Positions 1 to 10,649 of a DNA stretch of 64,000 nt are shown one piece after another. Source of the DNA: Takakia lepidozioides (Eukaryota > Streptophyta > Takakiopsida > Takakiales > Takakiaceae); NCBI GenBank assembly GCA_030704615.1, contig CM060731.1:90190756-90254755 (forward strand). The letters run 5' to 3'. Every line of letters starts with the position of its first letter. The first letter of the stretch is position 1. The position numbers and the translations under genes were made by a program. The notes beneath the pieces are model-generated. The model worked only from the letters and a program-made list of their open reading frames with translations, searched no databases and was not told the DNA's origin.

Positions 1-59
1 ACGTTGCATATGACTACATTACATGCCCCATTCAAAAACGAAATGAAAAAAAAATCGTG

Positions 60-490
60 AGCACACGAAACACAGTCCAACAGATCCCAAAGCAATAGCA
101 GCTCCAACAGAATACATTCAACGGGTGAAAGGATGGTTGCCCATCCAAATCATTTTTGTTAGCTTCCAAACTTTGCCAGCACGTTTGAGACACCCTCTCA
201 CAGGTCCCGGACTAATATCAGATCAATCGAAATTCATTCGATGGCTCAACGAATGGTTGGCCATCGAAATGATTTTGGTTCGCTTTGAGACTTGGCCACT
301 ATGTTCAATGTGCCATGTAAGAGGCCCCAGAGTAATATGAGTTCAATCGAAATTCGTTCAATGGGCCAACGGATGGTTGCCCATCCAAATGATTTTCGTT
401 CGTTTTGAAACTTGGGCAGTGTATTCAATGTACCCTCTGATACGTCCCAGTGTAATATGAGATCAATCGAAATTATTTTGTGCTTTGAGA
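60..490 (-). repeat. 120-bp satellite, inverted monomers
   Basis: Three to four monomers of the same roughly 120-bp repeat that fills 14650-19078, but in the opposite orientation. Each carries the reverse complement of the marks seen there: an ATTTCG(T/A)TTGATCTCATATTA segment, a GGGACCTGT segment and a TTTGGATGGGCAACCATCCG segment. Monomers differ by many substitutions, so the array is old or poorly homogenised. Short open frames in it follow the repeat period and are not genes. Confidence 0.75.
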
Positions 491-1047
491 ACTTTGTGGG
501 TATGTTCGTAGAAAGATCATAGATTTTGCGAAATGATTATGAAATACGCAGGGACCAGGCGAAATTTGTTTGGAAGACGACCATTCGTAACTCGTTATAA
601 CTTATTTGTTAACATCAATTTTCCTTGTTCTCCAGTTTTCGGAGTTGATTGCAAATACCCACATACACGTCATGACCAAATATGACACCATTGTAAATTT
701 GTTTATAGGGTGAACTACTTCTTTCCTATTACACGAGTGTAAATGTGAAGAAAACGCTGCTCATGCAATTGAAATTGGCAGGTGCCGCACATGTGCATTG
801 TGTATTAACAAAATTGGTGATATACAAACTTGGTGGAATGCCATCACTGTGTTTTCCAACAATATTCAAGGTACAACAAAAATGCATATTGTATATGTAC
901 TACGCTGCCAGTCATTAAAAGCCTAGTCGTTACTGTCTGAGGATGTGGAATTTGATGCTGTGGCCTGATTTCACTGCCAAATGCCAAAGCTTGCAACCGT
1001 GATCTCGTGGTCAATGAGGGGCCCAATGACATGTGATCAATTATGGC
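491..1047. other. no gene seen; AT-rich spacer
   Basis: This spacer lies between the satellite and the 3' end of the RING-H2 pseudogene. I see no coding exon, RNA gene or clear repeat. It could hold the 3' untranslated region of the minus-strand gene that ends at 1048. Confidence 0.4.
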
Positions 1048-2833
1048 CTACATCCGCCTACTTTGCGACGAAAATTGACTTTCTTCTTCACTCTCACGAC
1101 GTGGCGGAGGTGGATCGAGAACAATTGCTCGGGCTGCATGCAAATCGGCAACGAGGCCGTCCACATCCGGCAATACAGCCCCCGAAACACGATGATAACG
1201 GTCTGTCCATAGTCGCCTCCATTTCTTTACAACTGCCTTGATGGTACTTTTGAAACTTTCCAACTGCCTCTCGCAGGCCCTGTCCGTAATCATTGTGTCG
1301 TTTCGACGATAAGCCGCCTCGTACGCATCATTCATTCGGCGTTGACATATTATAACATCTTCCAGTTCGGACAGCAACAAATGTTTTCCAATCGGTTGTC
1401 GGTCATACAATTCGTTCTCCTCCGACACCCATGGAACCTGTGGAAGCCGGATAAACCTGGACCTTCTTTGACTCCAATGCCCTCCCAGATTGCAGCAAAA
1501 CTGCTCTCTCTCCCACCAATCTCGAACGTCTCCCGCACGTATGGTTATCTCCCAATCAGATGTGACCCAGAAATACTGGGGATCTTTGATGTATGTCAGG
1601 TTTCCGGCATGTATGCCATGAATCTCTCTATTTGCATCCCATACCAAATTCTTGCCCGAATGCATACAATTCAGAAATGTGTATGGTAGCCCATCCAATG
1701 GGAGGTTGTGTCGATTGTATTCAAAACCTATGGGCATCCGATCCTCCAAGCCCACCAGCTCATAGAAACGACGATGGATTGGTGTACGGCATTCTGGGCA
1801 AGCGCTCGTCCGCAAGGCTTGCGGGATAAGACATGTGAGATGGAACATATGTCCACATGATCCAAGACATGACATCCCTCTGGGCCGTATGGATTCCTAC
1901 ACATCGAACAAACTGTGCCATCTGATATCCATGACGGCAAAACGCCTCGTGGTATCTCCTCCCTCTGGGCCGGTTTGATGTGGCTGGTCATCCTTGTTGT
2001 GGTGTCCCACTCTTCCTCTATATCCAATTCCCAGTTTATGCTTCTGTTCGACCCCGAAATTATGTGCTCACATCGATCGAACATAGAATCCACATCTGCC
2101 CAATTGGTATACCCGGCGAACACGCTTGATGCGATGCGAAGATCGTTATACCTTTGCATGTTGGCATAAATGTTATCCATGCTATGGTTCGACATGCGTG
2201 CGACACGTTGCAAGCTTGATAGTGCCCGCTCTACCCGTGCTTCTCTGGAGGCCAAATGGGTCGCCCATTGTACCCAATTCTCCCAATCGTCATTCAATGG
2301 GACCCATGCCTGAATCTCCAGGTTTTGGACAAGCGCCATGCAGTTGCCATGACAATGTCCTGCTCATTTGTAACGCGGTCGACATCTAACATCGGGTTCA
2401 TCTCCGATTGAATGACGACCCTCGAGCATTCCCCGGTTTCCAGTACTGGTTCTTTTCCTTTCCTCCTTCTCTCATCCACAATTCGCTGTTCCTCAACCAT
2501 GGTTTCATCGGCCACAGGGTCAAGGACGTCCGTAATTTCCTGAATGATGAGATCAATACTGCGATCGGGCATCGCAAACTCCGCGTCCATGTCCACGACG
2601 TTTGTTCGATCCTCATTGTGGACAACAGTGCCTTCATTGTTTGGAGGCATGTCTTGCAATCTAGCTTCCAACTCGGCTATGCGTAGTGTTTGCCAGTCTA
2701 GTCGGTTCTGCATGGTCCTGATTCGCTGGTCTTTTTCCGCCAGTTGTTCCTCTAACGTTGCAGCCGGTTGTATTCCGAACGTGTCCAGGATGTACTCCAA
2801 ATCGTATAGCAACCTTGAGTTCCTCCTACTAGC
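1048..2833 (-). pseudogene. RING-H2 finger protein gene, 3' part, broken
   Basis: This is the downstream part of a minus-strand gene whose 5' part is at 9853-10282. It starts in a coiled-coil-like stretch (LEEQLAEKDQRIRTMQNRL), passes an acidic/basic linker, and reaches a CSMC pair, a CGHMFHLTC block and a CPEC pair. Together these give a RING-H2 zinc-binding pattern, as in E3 ubiquitin ligases. After the finger come about 250 residues I cannot assign, ending in SQSRRM and a stop at 1048. Two single-base frame changes break it, one near 2335 and one inside the RING between CSMC and CGH (about 1868), so the finger cannot be read in one frame. With the retrotransposon inserted at its 5' side the gene is very probably dead here. 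Substrate and pathway are unknown. It could be a member of a repeated family rather than a single-copy gene. Confidence 0.65.
2829..2833. other. target-site duplication CTAGC, left copy
   Basis: CTAGC directly precedes the TGTCGCGG start of the 5' LTR. The same five bases directly follow the end of the 3' LTR at 9853-9857. A 5-bp duplication is usual for Ty3/gypsy integrases. Confidence 0.9.
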
Positions 2834-3583
2834 TGTCGCGGCCCTTTGCCTTGAGGGCAGGGGGTCGGGACACATCAGGGGCTGCCCCTGTGGTGGGGGC
2901 AGCGGCAGCGATAGGTATGGGGGGGCTGAGGCACCCTTGAGTGCCCAAGGCACTCAGGGAAGCGGAGGCGCTCACTAGGTGAAGCCCCGCACACCGGGTT
3001 GCGGTGGGGGTGGCTCCACAAGCGGTGGGGTTGGCTCCACAAGGGGTGGTGGTAGCTTAGTGGGACTTAGTGGGGGTGGCATAGGACTCACCATGGGGGC
3101 GGAGACCTCGTGGTGGGAGTCGTGGGGAGTCTTGGGACTCATCACGGTCCATAGGGGCCGTGGTGAGCGGGCCAAGACTCACCGCGACTCACCACCGGGA
3201 GTCGAGGGTTTTCGTGGTGGTTCGCCATAAAATGGCATGGCTGGTTGTGGAACCCCCGCGGACAGCTACAGAAGTATATATAGGGAGTAGTAACCCCGAG
3301 AACGGTGCAAGCCCGTTGGTGACCAAAAACTAGTGAGTAAGCGAGCGAGCCGGAAAGCGACCAAAGAGTGGGGAGCTGTTCCGGACTGCCATCTACCAAA
3401 GGGAATTCTCCTAGTCCCAAAGAGGTGGAGGGTTTAGAAGGAAGCGAAGGGGGGGACCGTTATGTCCCGGTGAGCAGCCGAAGCTCCAAGTTGGCCCGGG
3501 CGGCCAGGTTGGGAGTCAGGCGCGCGCATCAAAGCGAGTAACTAGGACTTGAAGGGGAGCTTACCGGAGTGAGGTGCGCGACA
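2834..3583 (+). repeat. 5' LTR of chromovirus
   Basis: A 750-bp direct repeat of 9104-9852, bounded by TG and CA. It is rich in GGTGGGG-type runs. A TATATATA box at 3275-3282 probably sets the start of the genomic RNA, so U3 would end shortly after it. Short open frames in the LTR occur identically in both copies and are by-products, not genes. Confidence 0.95.
3275..3282 (+). promoter_or_regulatory. TATA box of the LTR promoter
   Basis: TATATATA lies about two thirds into the 5' LTR and is followed by GGGAGTAG. It is repeated at 9544-9551 in the 3' LTR. A similar box is kept in the decayed relative near 19303-19310. The position fits an LTR core promoter; the transcript start itself cannot be seen. 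Confidence 0.7.
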
Positions 3584-3585
3584 TT

Positions 3586-3597
3586 TGGTATCAGAGC
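3586..3597 (+). other. primer-binding site, initiator-Met tRNA type
   Basis: TGGTATCAGAGC starts two bases after the end of the 5' LTR. It is complementary to the 3' end of plant initiator methionine tRNA, the usual primer for minus-strand synthesis in plant gypsy and copia elements. Confidence 0.92.
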
Positions 3598-3638
3598 TTA
3601 GAGTTCAGTACGCGATCGTCCTTGGGATTGGCCTCATC

Positions 3639-5474
3639 ATGGGGTCGGGCAAGCCGAAGCGAAAGCGGAACGGCCCAAAAGATGATGATCCCGGTGAGCC
3701 CGATGGGGGCGACGTGTCACCAAGGCGGCCGTTTGAGGAAGCGATGAATGTTTCCGAAAACGAGGCCGCTCAGGAGCGGGAGGAATCCGAGGAGTCGGAG
3801 CCCGAGGAATCCTTGAGAGCTCCGACAAACCAAGAGATGCCTCCCATGCCGGCAGCCTTTTGGGAAGGGTTGTTGGCGCAGTTTGGCGGGACGTTGAAAG
3901 ACGTGTTGAAGGCGGCTAATGCCACTTCCACTAAGGCAAAGTTTAAGGTGAAGCCTAAGGAACCCGGCACCTTCGAGGGCGTTCGAAACCGGAAGGCACT
4001 CAACACCTGGCTCCTGGAGCTAGAGCAGTACTTCCGGGCGGCCAAGTTGAGTGACGAGGATCGGGTGGAAGTGGCTCCCACCTATTTGAGGGGCTATGCT
4101 CAACAATGGTGGCAGAAACGCCTTCACGACCGAGGCCCAAGCCCGGAAACCTTGAACTGGAGTGGGTTCAAGGAATTGATGAAGAGACAGTTTGTGCCCC
4201 TCAACGCGTCCTGGCTTGCCCGGGACAAGATGAGGAATTTGAAGCAAACAGATGACATTCGGGGGTACGTCCAGGCTTTCAATGTGCTGTTGCTCGAAGT
4301 CGCGGACATGGCAGAACCAGAAATGGTCTTCAACTTTGTGGCGGGACTGGCCCCATGGGCCAGGCGGAAGTTGGAGGAGAAGCCACCCAAGACTTTGAAC
4401 GAGGCAATTGAGAGGGCTGAATGTTTCTCGGATGTCCCTAGGGGTGAAAGACAAGGCCGTACGGAGCTGAACCACAAGAAGACCCGGCGGGAAGGTGACT
4501 CCTTCCGACCGGAAAAGAAGTGGGATAGGCCACGCGGCGATAATGGCATGTGGAAATCGAAGGGAGGGCCTTCGTACGTCAAGGCGGCACCCGGTGCTCC
4601 GAAAGGAAAAGCGGGTGGAGCGGCTTATGGCGGACAGAAGGCGACCTTTGATGGAGTGTGTTTCAATTGCGGGGAGCCCGGGCACATGGCCAAGAAGTGC
4701 ACGAAGCCCCGGCAATTGAACATGACTCGGGCGACCACGGAGCTGTCAGAAGATACCATCAGTCGCTTGGTGGAAGCGGTAGTCGCCAGGACTTGCAAGG
4801 TAGGCAACTATTCTTGTGAGTTGTATCAGGAAACTGGCGCCCTGCGAAAAGGGAGTCAATTATTGTTCGTGGATGGGATAATATCCGGAACTAACGTGTC
4901 GTTGTTGGTGGACACAGGAGCGTCGCACTCCTTCATGACGCCGGTGGCGGCGCGAAAGTTGGGACTCCCGACAAGTGACGTGGGGGCCTCTATTGAGGTG
5001 CGCTCTGCCAAAGGAGAACCTCAGTTGGCGACAAGGTTGGCGTTTGATGTTCCTCTTCAACTGGGGAGTTGGGAGGGACGTGAGAACTTCACTATCTGCG
5101 AGATCGATGGAGTGGATCTCATTTTAGGGATGACCTTTTTGAGCAAATCCGGAGCGGTCATAGATGGCCGCAAGAGAGTAGTCACGCTGCCATGTGGGAA
5201 TGGTGGCGAGGTTTTACGAGTGTCGGAAACGCCCAAATCCGTGGGAGGGCGAATAAACCTTCTATCAGCAAAGGAGTGGGCCGTGGAGGAGGCACACGAG
5301 TCCCAGTTTTTGCTTTACATTAGAGAAGTGAAAGGAGAAGGCGATGGGGAGCCGAGCCCAGATTGGATCAAGGGGATTTTGGAGAAATACCAGGATGTGA
5401 TGCCGGAGGATTTACCAAGCGGCTTGCCACCGCGAAGAGGAGTTGACCACAAGATTGAGGTGATACCGGGATCG
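3639..5474 (+). pseudogene. gag-protease part of chromovirus polyprotein
   Basis: Starts at the ATG at 3639 (MGSGKPKRKR) and stays open to a frame change near 5474. The N-terminus is basic then acidic. The retrotransposon gag domain is recognised by the WLLELEQYF and YLRGYAQQWW blocks. A CCHC zinc knuckle (CFNCGEPGHMAKKC, 4659-4700) would bind the RNA genome. The protease shows the catalytic LLVDTGASHSF motif near 4905-4935. The frame would normally continue into reverse transcriptase as one polyprotein; here one base appears lost just before the reverse transcriptase starts. The break lies between protease and reverse transcriptase, not between gag and protease, so I take it as damage rather than programmed frameshifting. 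Confidence 0.88.
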
Positions 5475-8199
5475 GACCGCCTGCCAAGGCGCCCTACCGA
5501 TTGAGCCACAGAGAGTTGGTCGAGCTGAAGACTCAGCTCAAGGATCTAATGTCAAAGGGGTACATCCGGCCGAGTAAGTCACCTTACGGAGCCCCGGTGC
5601 TATTTGCAGACAAGAAGGATGGGACGCTGCGGATGTGTGTCGATTACAGGGCTCTGAATAAGGTGACTATCAAAAACCGGTACCCTTTGCCAAGGATCGA
5701 CGACCTCTTCGATCGGTTGGCAGGAGCAAAGTATTTCAGCCGGATCGACTTGCGCTCCGGCTATCACCAAATTCGGGTGGCAGAAGGAGATGAGGAGAAG
5801 ACCGCGTGCAGGACAAGGTATGGTTCATATGAGTTCTTGGTGATGCCTTTTGGGCTCACCAATGCACCAGCGACATTTAGCACGCTGATGAACAGCCTTT
5901 TCCAGGAGTGGTTGGATGACTTTGTGATCGTGTACATCGACGACATCTTGGTGTACTCAAAACAAAGGAGGAGCACCTGGAGCACCTCAAAAGGGTGTTC
6001 CAAAAATTGCGAGAAGGGAAGCTGTATGCCAAAGCTTCAAAGTGCGAATTCGGGGTCACAAAAGTGGAGTTCTTGGGGCATGTGATTACACAGGATGGGA
6101 TCAAAATGGATGACAGAAAGGTGAGGGCGATCTTGGACTGGGAGCCTCCGACTTCGGTCCCGGGAGTGCGATCCTTCCTAGGACTCGCCTCCTATTACCG
6201 GAAGTATGTGAGAAATTTCGCCAAGATCGCGGGGCCGCTGTCGGACCTTCTGTGTAAATCCAAAGTCTGGGTATGGAACACATTTTGTGGCCAAGCTTTT
6301 GCTGAATTGAAGCAGCGGATGACGGAAGCTCCAGTCTTGAAAATCCCGGAGTTCGATCGTCCGTTTGAGATTCATACAGATGCATCGGACTTCGCAATTG
6401 GGGGTGTACTTATGCAAGATGGACGTCCAGTGGCTTACGAAAGTAAGAAACTGAATGAAGTGGAGCGACGGTGGCCGACGCACGAAAAAGAGATGAAGGC
6501 GGTGGTGCATTGCCTTGAACTCTGGCGCCACTATGTTGGTTCCAACCCAGTGAAGGTGTTCACGGACAATGTCACGGTGAAGTATTTTGCCACGCAGCCC
6601 AAGTTGTCCCCAAAACAACTTAGGTGGCAAGATACTTTGGCAGTGTTCGACGTGGATATCCAGTACAAACCGGGACGGGACAATGTGGTGGCCGATGCTT
6701 TAAGTAGAAAGCAGCAGCTCTTGTTGGTGTACAAGGGCGAGACGGCGCTCCAAAGGAAGATCCGGAAGGCTTGCCGGAAGGATGAGCTGGCAAAGTGCGT
6801 GATGCAGGACTTGAGAATGGGGGTTAAATCGCAGTTCCACTTGCAAAACGGACTGCTCCGGTATAAGCAAAAACGTCTCTATGTGCCAAAGGGAGGGATC
6901 AGGGATAGTCTCTTGAGAGAATGCCATGATAGCCCGCTTGCGGGCCACGGTGGAGCCAAGCGCACTGCGGCACTCTTGAAGAAAGAATATTTCTGGCCCA
7001 AACTGAGGGAGGAGGCAGAGGAGTATGTCAAGACATGCACCACATGCCAACAAAACCGGAGCGAGTACAAAAAGCAAGCGGGGCTGTTACAACCCTTGCC
7101 GATTCCAGAGGGGACTTGGGAAAGCGTCTCGATGGATTTCATGACTGCTATGCCGTTGTCAAAAGGATTCGATGCAATCATGGTGGTGGTAGATAGGTTC
7201 AGTAAAATGGCCCATTTCATCCCCACCAAGGAGACGGCAACGGCGCAGGAGACAGGGCGACTTTACTTCGCCCACGTCTTAAAGCATCATGGAGTCCCGA
7301 AGGATATTGTCTCGGACCGCGATCCAAAGTTTACGAGTAAATTCTGGAGAGCACTTTGGAAGAAGATGGGGACGAGGCTGAAGATGAGCACCGCCTTCCG
7401 ACCTACGACGGACGGCCAAACGGAAAGAGTGAATTCCGTAGTGAAGCAATTCTTGCGGAATTACGTGTCGGCAGACCAATCAGACTGGATGGAACACTTA
7501 GACGCGGCAGAGTTCTGTTATAATAACACAGAACACTCCGCGACGGGAGTTTCCCCTTTTGTGTTGATCTATGGAAAAGCACCTCTGGTGCCGACAAGTT
7601 GGGCCGCCCAGGACGTTGAGGAACCGGCAGTAGCGGCGGTACTGGAAGAACGCGAGCGTTTGTTGAAGCTCGCAAAGTACAACATTGCCAAAGCTAGGAA
7701 ACGGTATGAAAGGCAGGCGAATCGGAAGCGGAGGGAAGTGAAGTTTGAGGCAGGCACAGAGGTCTGGTTGAACATCAAGAATTTTCGACTACCTCCGGAA
7801 GTGAGTCCGAAGTTCGTACCTCCGTATGCGGGTCCCTTTCGCATTCGGAGGGTTATGAATGAGGATGTGTATGAATTGGAGCTGCCGGCAAACAGCAAGG
7901 TGCACCCAGTATTCCATGTCTCCTTTTTGAAGCCTTACTTCAAAGATGAAGCACGTCCGAATCGGCAGCAAGTGTTGCGTCCGCCACCTATGCTGTTGGA
8001 TCATGAAAATGAACCTGAGTACGAGGTGGAGGCAATACTTAAGTCGAGGAGGTTCAAGAACCGAGAAACAGAGTATCTCGTCAAATGGAAGGGCTATCAT
8101 CTTGTGGAGGCATCTTGGGTGCGTGCCTCAGAAATGGGAAACGCATCCGAGGCAGTTGCAGCGTTCGAAGGGCGACCTCAAAAGCGGAAGAAACGTTGA
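5474..8199 (+). pseudogene. pol part of chromovirus (RT, RNase H, integrase, chromodomain)
   Basis: Reverse transcriptase runs from about 5500 with the catalytic YIDDIL motif near 5932-5950. A second single-base change lies at an A-run near 5958, directly after it. Downstream are the connection, RNase H (IHTDASDFAIGG start, NVVADALSRK end), and integrase with an HHCC zinc finger (ending CTTCQQNRS) and its D, D, E residues in SMDFM, VSDRDPKF and TDGQTERVN. A chromodomain at about 8010-8150 (YLVKWKGY core) ends the protein, which closes at 8199. The chromodomain would steer integration toward marked chromatin. All catalytic residues I looked for are present; only the two frame changes stop it being read as one protein. 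Confidence 0.9.
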
Positions 8200-9103
8200 T
8201 GGGGACATCAACCTTGGAGCGTGGGGGAGGAAATGCATGCTTAGCCCGGTTTAGCTAGCTCAGGAATCCGATTGCAAAAACTTGTATTGTACAAACATTT
8301 GTTATAAAGGAAATGGGTTCCAAATATTATGCGTCCTATTGTGTTTGGAATGGTGATGCATGGTGTGTTGGCTAGTGTGTAGAATGCATGCTAGCTTACA
8401 AAAGTGGGAGAGGTAAATTGGGTAATCGTGTGTTTGCGCAGTGCCGAAATCGGGTGACTCCCATCCCAGGGGCAAGGAAACTTGCGCCTTCTTTGGGAGT
8501 TCACGTGCTAGTGCGCACCTGGCGCGTGCGCGTACTATAACTGCGCTACCGAGGGGGTTGCCTTGTAGTGCGGGCTAACGCGGAAGCTACGTGCTTCCGT
8601 TCACGTACTATAATCGTGTAACCTCGGGACGAAGTCGTAGTGCGGCTTCGACGTGTTCCCGTACCTCAGGCCAGCATTCCAAGGCGGACCCAATTGTAGT
8701 GATTGGGGCGCACGGTTGGTTCAAGGTTACCTTCCTAGTCAAAGAGGGTTCCAGGTGAACCCTTGCTCAAGGTGATGCCAAAAGCGGCATCATGAGCGAT
8801 CGCAAGCAATGTTGTTGCAGTAAGGCGATTCGATCCTCGGGGAGGATCGTTCCTTGGCCTTGAAGTAGGCCAAGAAGAGTGCACTGAGAGGAGCTGGAGA
8901 GGCTCCACCCTTGGCCGGGACTTGGAGGAAGTCGGCCGAACTAGCTAGTGGAGAGTAGAGTCAAGTGTGGGGTTTGGTTCTTTGCCATGGGACGCCATGG
9001 TACAGAAACAAACTCCTTGATGTGGGACGCCACAACTTGGATGTTCGTTTCTACAAAATGGACAAGTCGATGAGGACATCGACTCCCTGTTGGTAGGGGT
9101 GTG
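8200..9103 (+). other. non-coding tract between pol and 3' LTR
   Basis: About 0.9 kb inside the chromovirus with no open frame of note. Many chromoviruses have such a tract. A short purine stretch (GGTAGGGGTG) just before the 3' LTR at 9104 may be the polypurine tract that primes plus-strand synthesis, but it is weak. Confidence 0.6.
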
Positions 9104-9852
9104 TGTCGCGGCCCTTTGCCTTGAGGGCAGGGGGTCGGGACACATCAGGGGCTGCCCCTGTGGTGGGGGCAGCGGCAGCGATAGGTATGGGGGGCTGAGG
9201 CACCCTTGAGTGCCCAAGGCACTCAGGGAAGCGGAGGCGCTCACTAGGTGAAGCCCCGCACACCGGGTTGCGGTGGGGGTGGCTCCACAAGCGGTGGGGT
9301 TGGCTCCACAAGGGGTGGTGGTAGCTTAGTGGGACTTAGTGGGGGTGGCATAGGACTCACCATGGGGGCGGAGACCTCGTGGTGGGAGTCGTGGGGAGTC
9401 TTGGGACTCATCACGGTCCATAGGGGCCGTGGTGAGCGGGCCAAGACTCACCGCGACTCACCACCGGGAGTCGAGGGTTTTCGTGGTGGTTCGCCATAAA
9501 ATGGCATGGCTGGTTGTGGAACCCCCGCGGACAGCTACAGAAGTATATATAGGGAGTAGTAACCCCGAGAACGGTGCAAGCCCGTTGGTGACCAAAAACT
9601 AGTGAGTAAGCGAGCGAGCCGGAAAGCGACCAAAGAGTGGGGAGCTGTTCCGGACTGCCATCTACCAAAGGGAATTCTCCTAGTCCCAAAGAGGTGGAGG
9701 GTTTAGAAGGAAGCGAAGGGGGGGACCGTTATGTCCCGGTGAGCAGCCGAAGCTCCAAGTTGGCCCGGGCGGCCAGGTTGGGAGTCAGGCGCGCGCATCA
9801 AAGCGAGTAACTAGGACTTGAAGGGGAGCTTACCGGAGTGAGGTGCGCGACA
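9104..9852 (+). repeat. 3' LTR of chromovirus
   Basis: A 749-bp copy of 2834-3583 with the same ends, TATA box (9544-9551) and inner sequence. It lacks one G in the G-run near 9190. It is followed directly by the right target duplication CTAGC (9853-9857). Confidence 0.95.
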
Positions 9853-10282
9853 CTAGCAGTTTGCCAATTCACTGGACGCAAGAGTATGACCTCTACGTAC
9901 AACATGGCTGCCAAGGTGTAAGGGATTTGACCATTTAAGAGAGGTTGATCCCACAATGTGCAATGCACCTCATTCGCCCTATGCTGGAAATGCAAGTTCG
10001 TGCAAGACCTGGACTCTGCGTAATTGTTTCGGGTTTGCACGTCATGCCTATCAAAAGGCCACAATCGATTGATGTGATATCATTTCACGAATTTTTTGCA
10101 TCTCGCCATCGGCCACCGGAACTCTTCCGGAACATCCTCCCAGCCCTCTTCTGGTAGTATGCTAGGGTCACCATATACTTCCCAATTCAAGTCTTGCCTT
10201 TACCCTTTGATTTTCTTAGGGGGCGGTCCATGTTCATTGGGGTCATCTCTTCCATGACGGTCATTGTCTTGGCCCTCTGCCA
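9853..10282 (-). pseudogene. RING-H2 finger protein gene, 5' part
   Basis: The upstream half of the gene split by the chromovirus. A start at 10282 gives MAEGQDNDRHGRDD, then a basic PPPKKIKG. An in-frame TAA follows at 10200-10202, but a GTAAAG there and a GATAG acceptor near 10050 would form a short intron that restores the frame, so the stop alone does not prove decay. The frame then runs HDVQTRNNY to PVNWQTA and, once the target duplication is counted once, continues in frame with SRRNSRLLYDL at 2828. That continuity shows the element landed inside an exon. The role of this N-terminal region is unknown. Confidence 0.6.
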
Positions 10283-10649
10283 TTCTGCAACAATCGGAGC
10301 AACACTAAACGAGGTTTTCTAAAAAGACGTAACTTTAAACCCTTCCCCCGTTAAGTAGGTTTGAGTAGGTGTCAAAATAGTTCATAAAAGCTAATTTTGT
10401 AGAATAAAATGATCCTGGAAGCCAAAGGAGGGCCTATGCGAGCATTCTGCAACGACCTCACAGAAATCGCGGCAAAAAATACCCCCCACCCAACCAATGG
10501 CCTCCTTCTCCACGTGACTACGTGTCGTGGAATAATGAAATGCCACGCACACAGAAATTGTGTGGAGAGGAAGTGAGGGGAGAATAAGCCTCCCTTGGCT
10601 TATATCCCCCCCCCCCCCCCTTTTTCATTCCTCGGGCCACGTGCAGGGC
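10283..10649. other. upstream region of the RING-H2 gene; poly-C tract
   Basis: This stretch probably holds the promoter of the minus-strand gene. From about 10560 it changes into the first copy of a module found in the satellite: GTGAGGGGAGAAT, then CTTATATCCCC with a run of about 14 C, then a CATTCCTCGGGCCACGTGCAGGGC block. I see no gene. Confidence 0.45.

Larger units (their letters stand above)
2834..9852 (+). mobile_element. Ty3/gypsy chromovirus, nearly complete
   Basis: A 7.0-kb LTR retrotransposon with, in order, 5' LTR, primer site, gag with zinc knuckle, aspartic protease, reverse transcriptase, RNase H, integrase, chromodomain, 0.9 kb of non-coding DNA and 3' LTR. The LTRs begin TGTCGCGG and end GCGCGACA, are 750 and 749 bp, and the only difference I noticed is one G in a G-run, so the insertion is recent. 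CTAGC flanks both ends. The element sits in the coding sequence of a minus-strand RING-H2 gene. The coding region has two single-base frame changes (about 5474 and 5958), so this copy probably cannot make its own full polyprotein. The terminal chromodomain and gypsy order place it among plant chromoviruses; the exact clade needs a tree. Confidence 0.95.

Noticed and set aside
2975-3420. Short open frames inside the LTR, repeated identically in the second LTR
   Set aside because: Identity reflects LTR duplication, not coding constraint.
5470-5480. Programmed -1 frameshift site in the chromovirus
   Set aside because: The break lies between protease and RT, lacks a convincing slippery heptamer and is matched by a second, clearly accidental break; mutation or assembly error is simpler.
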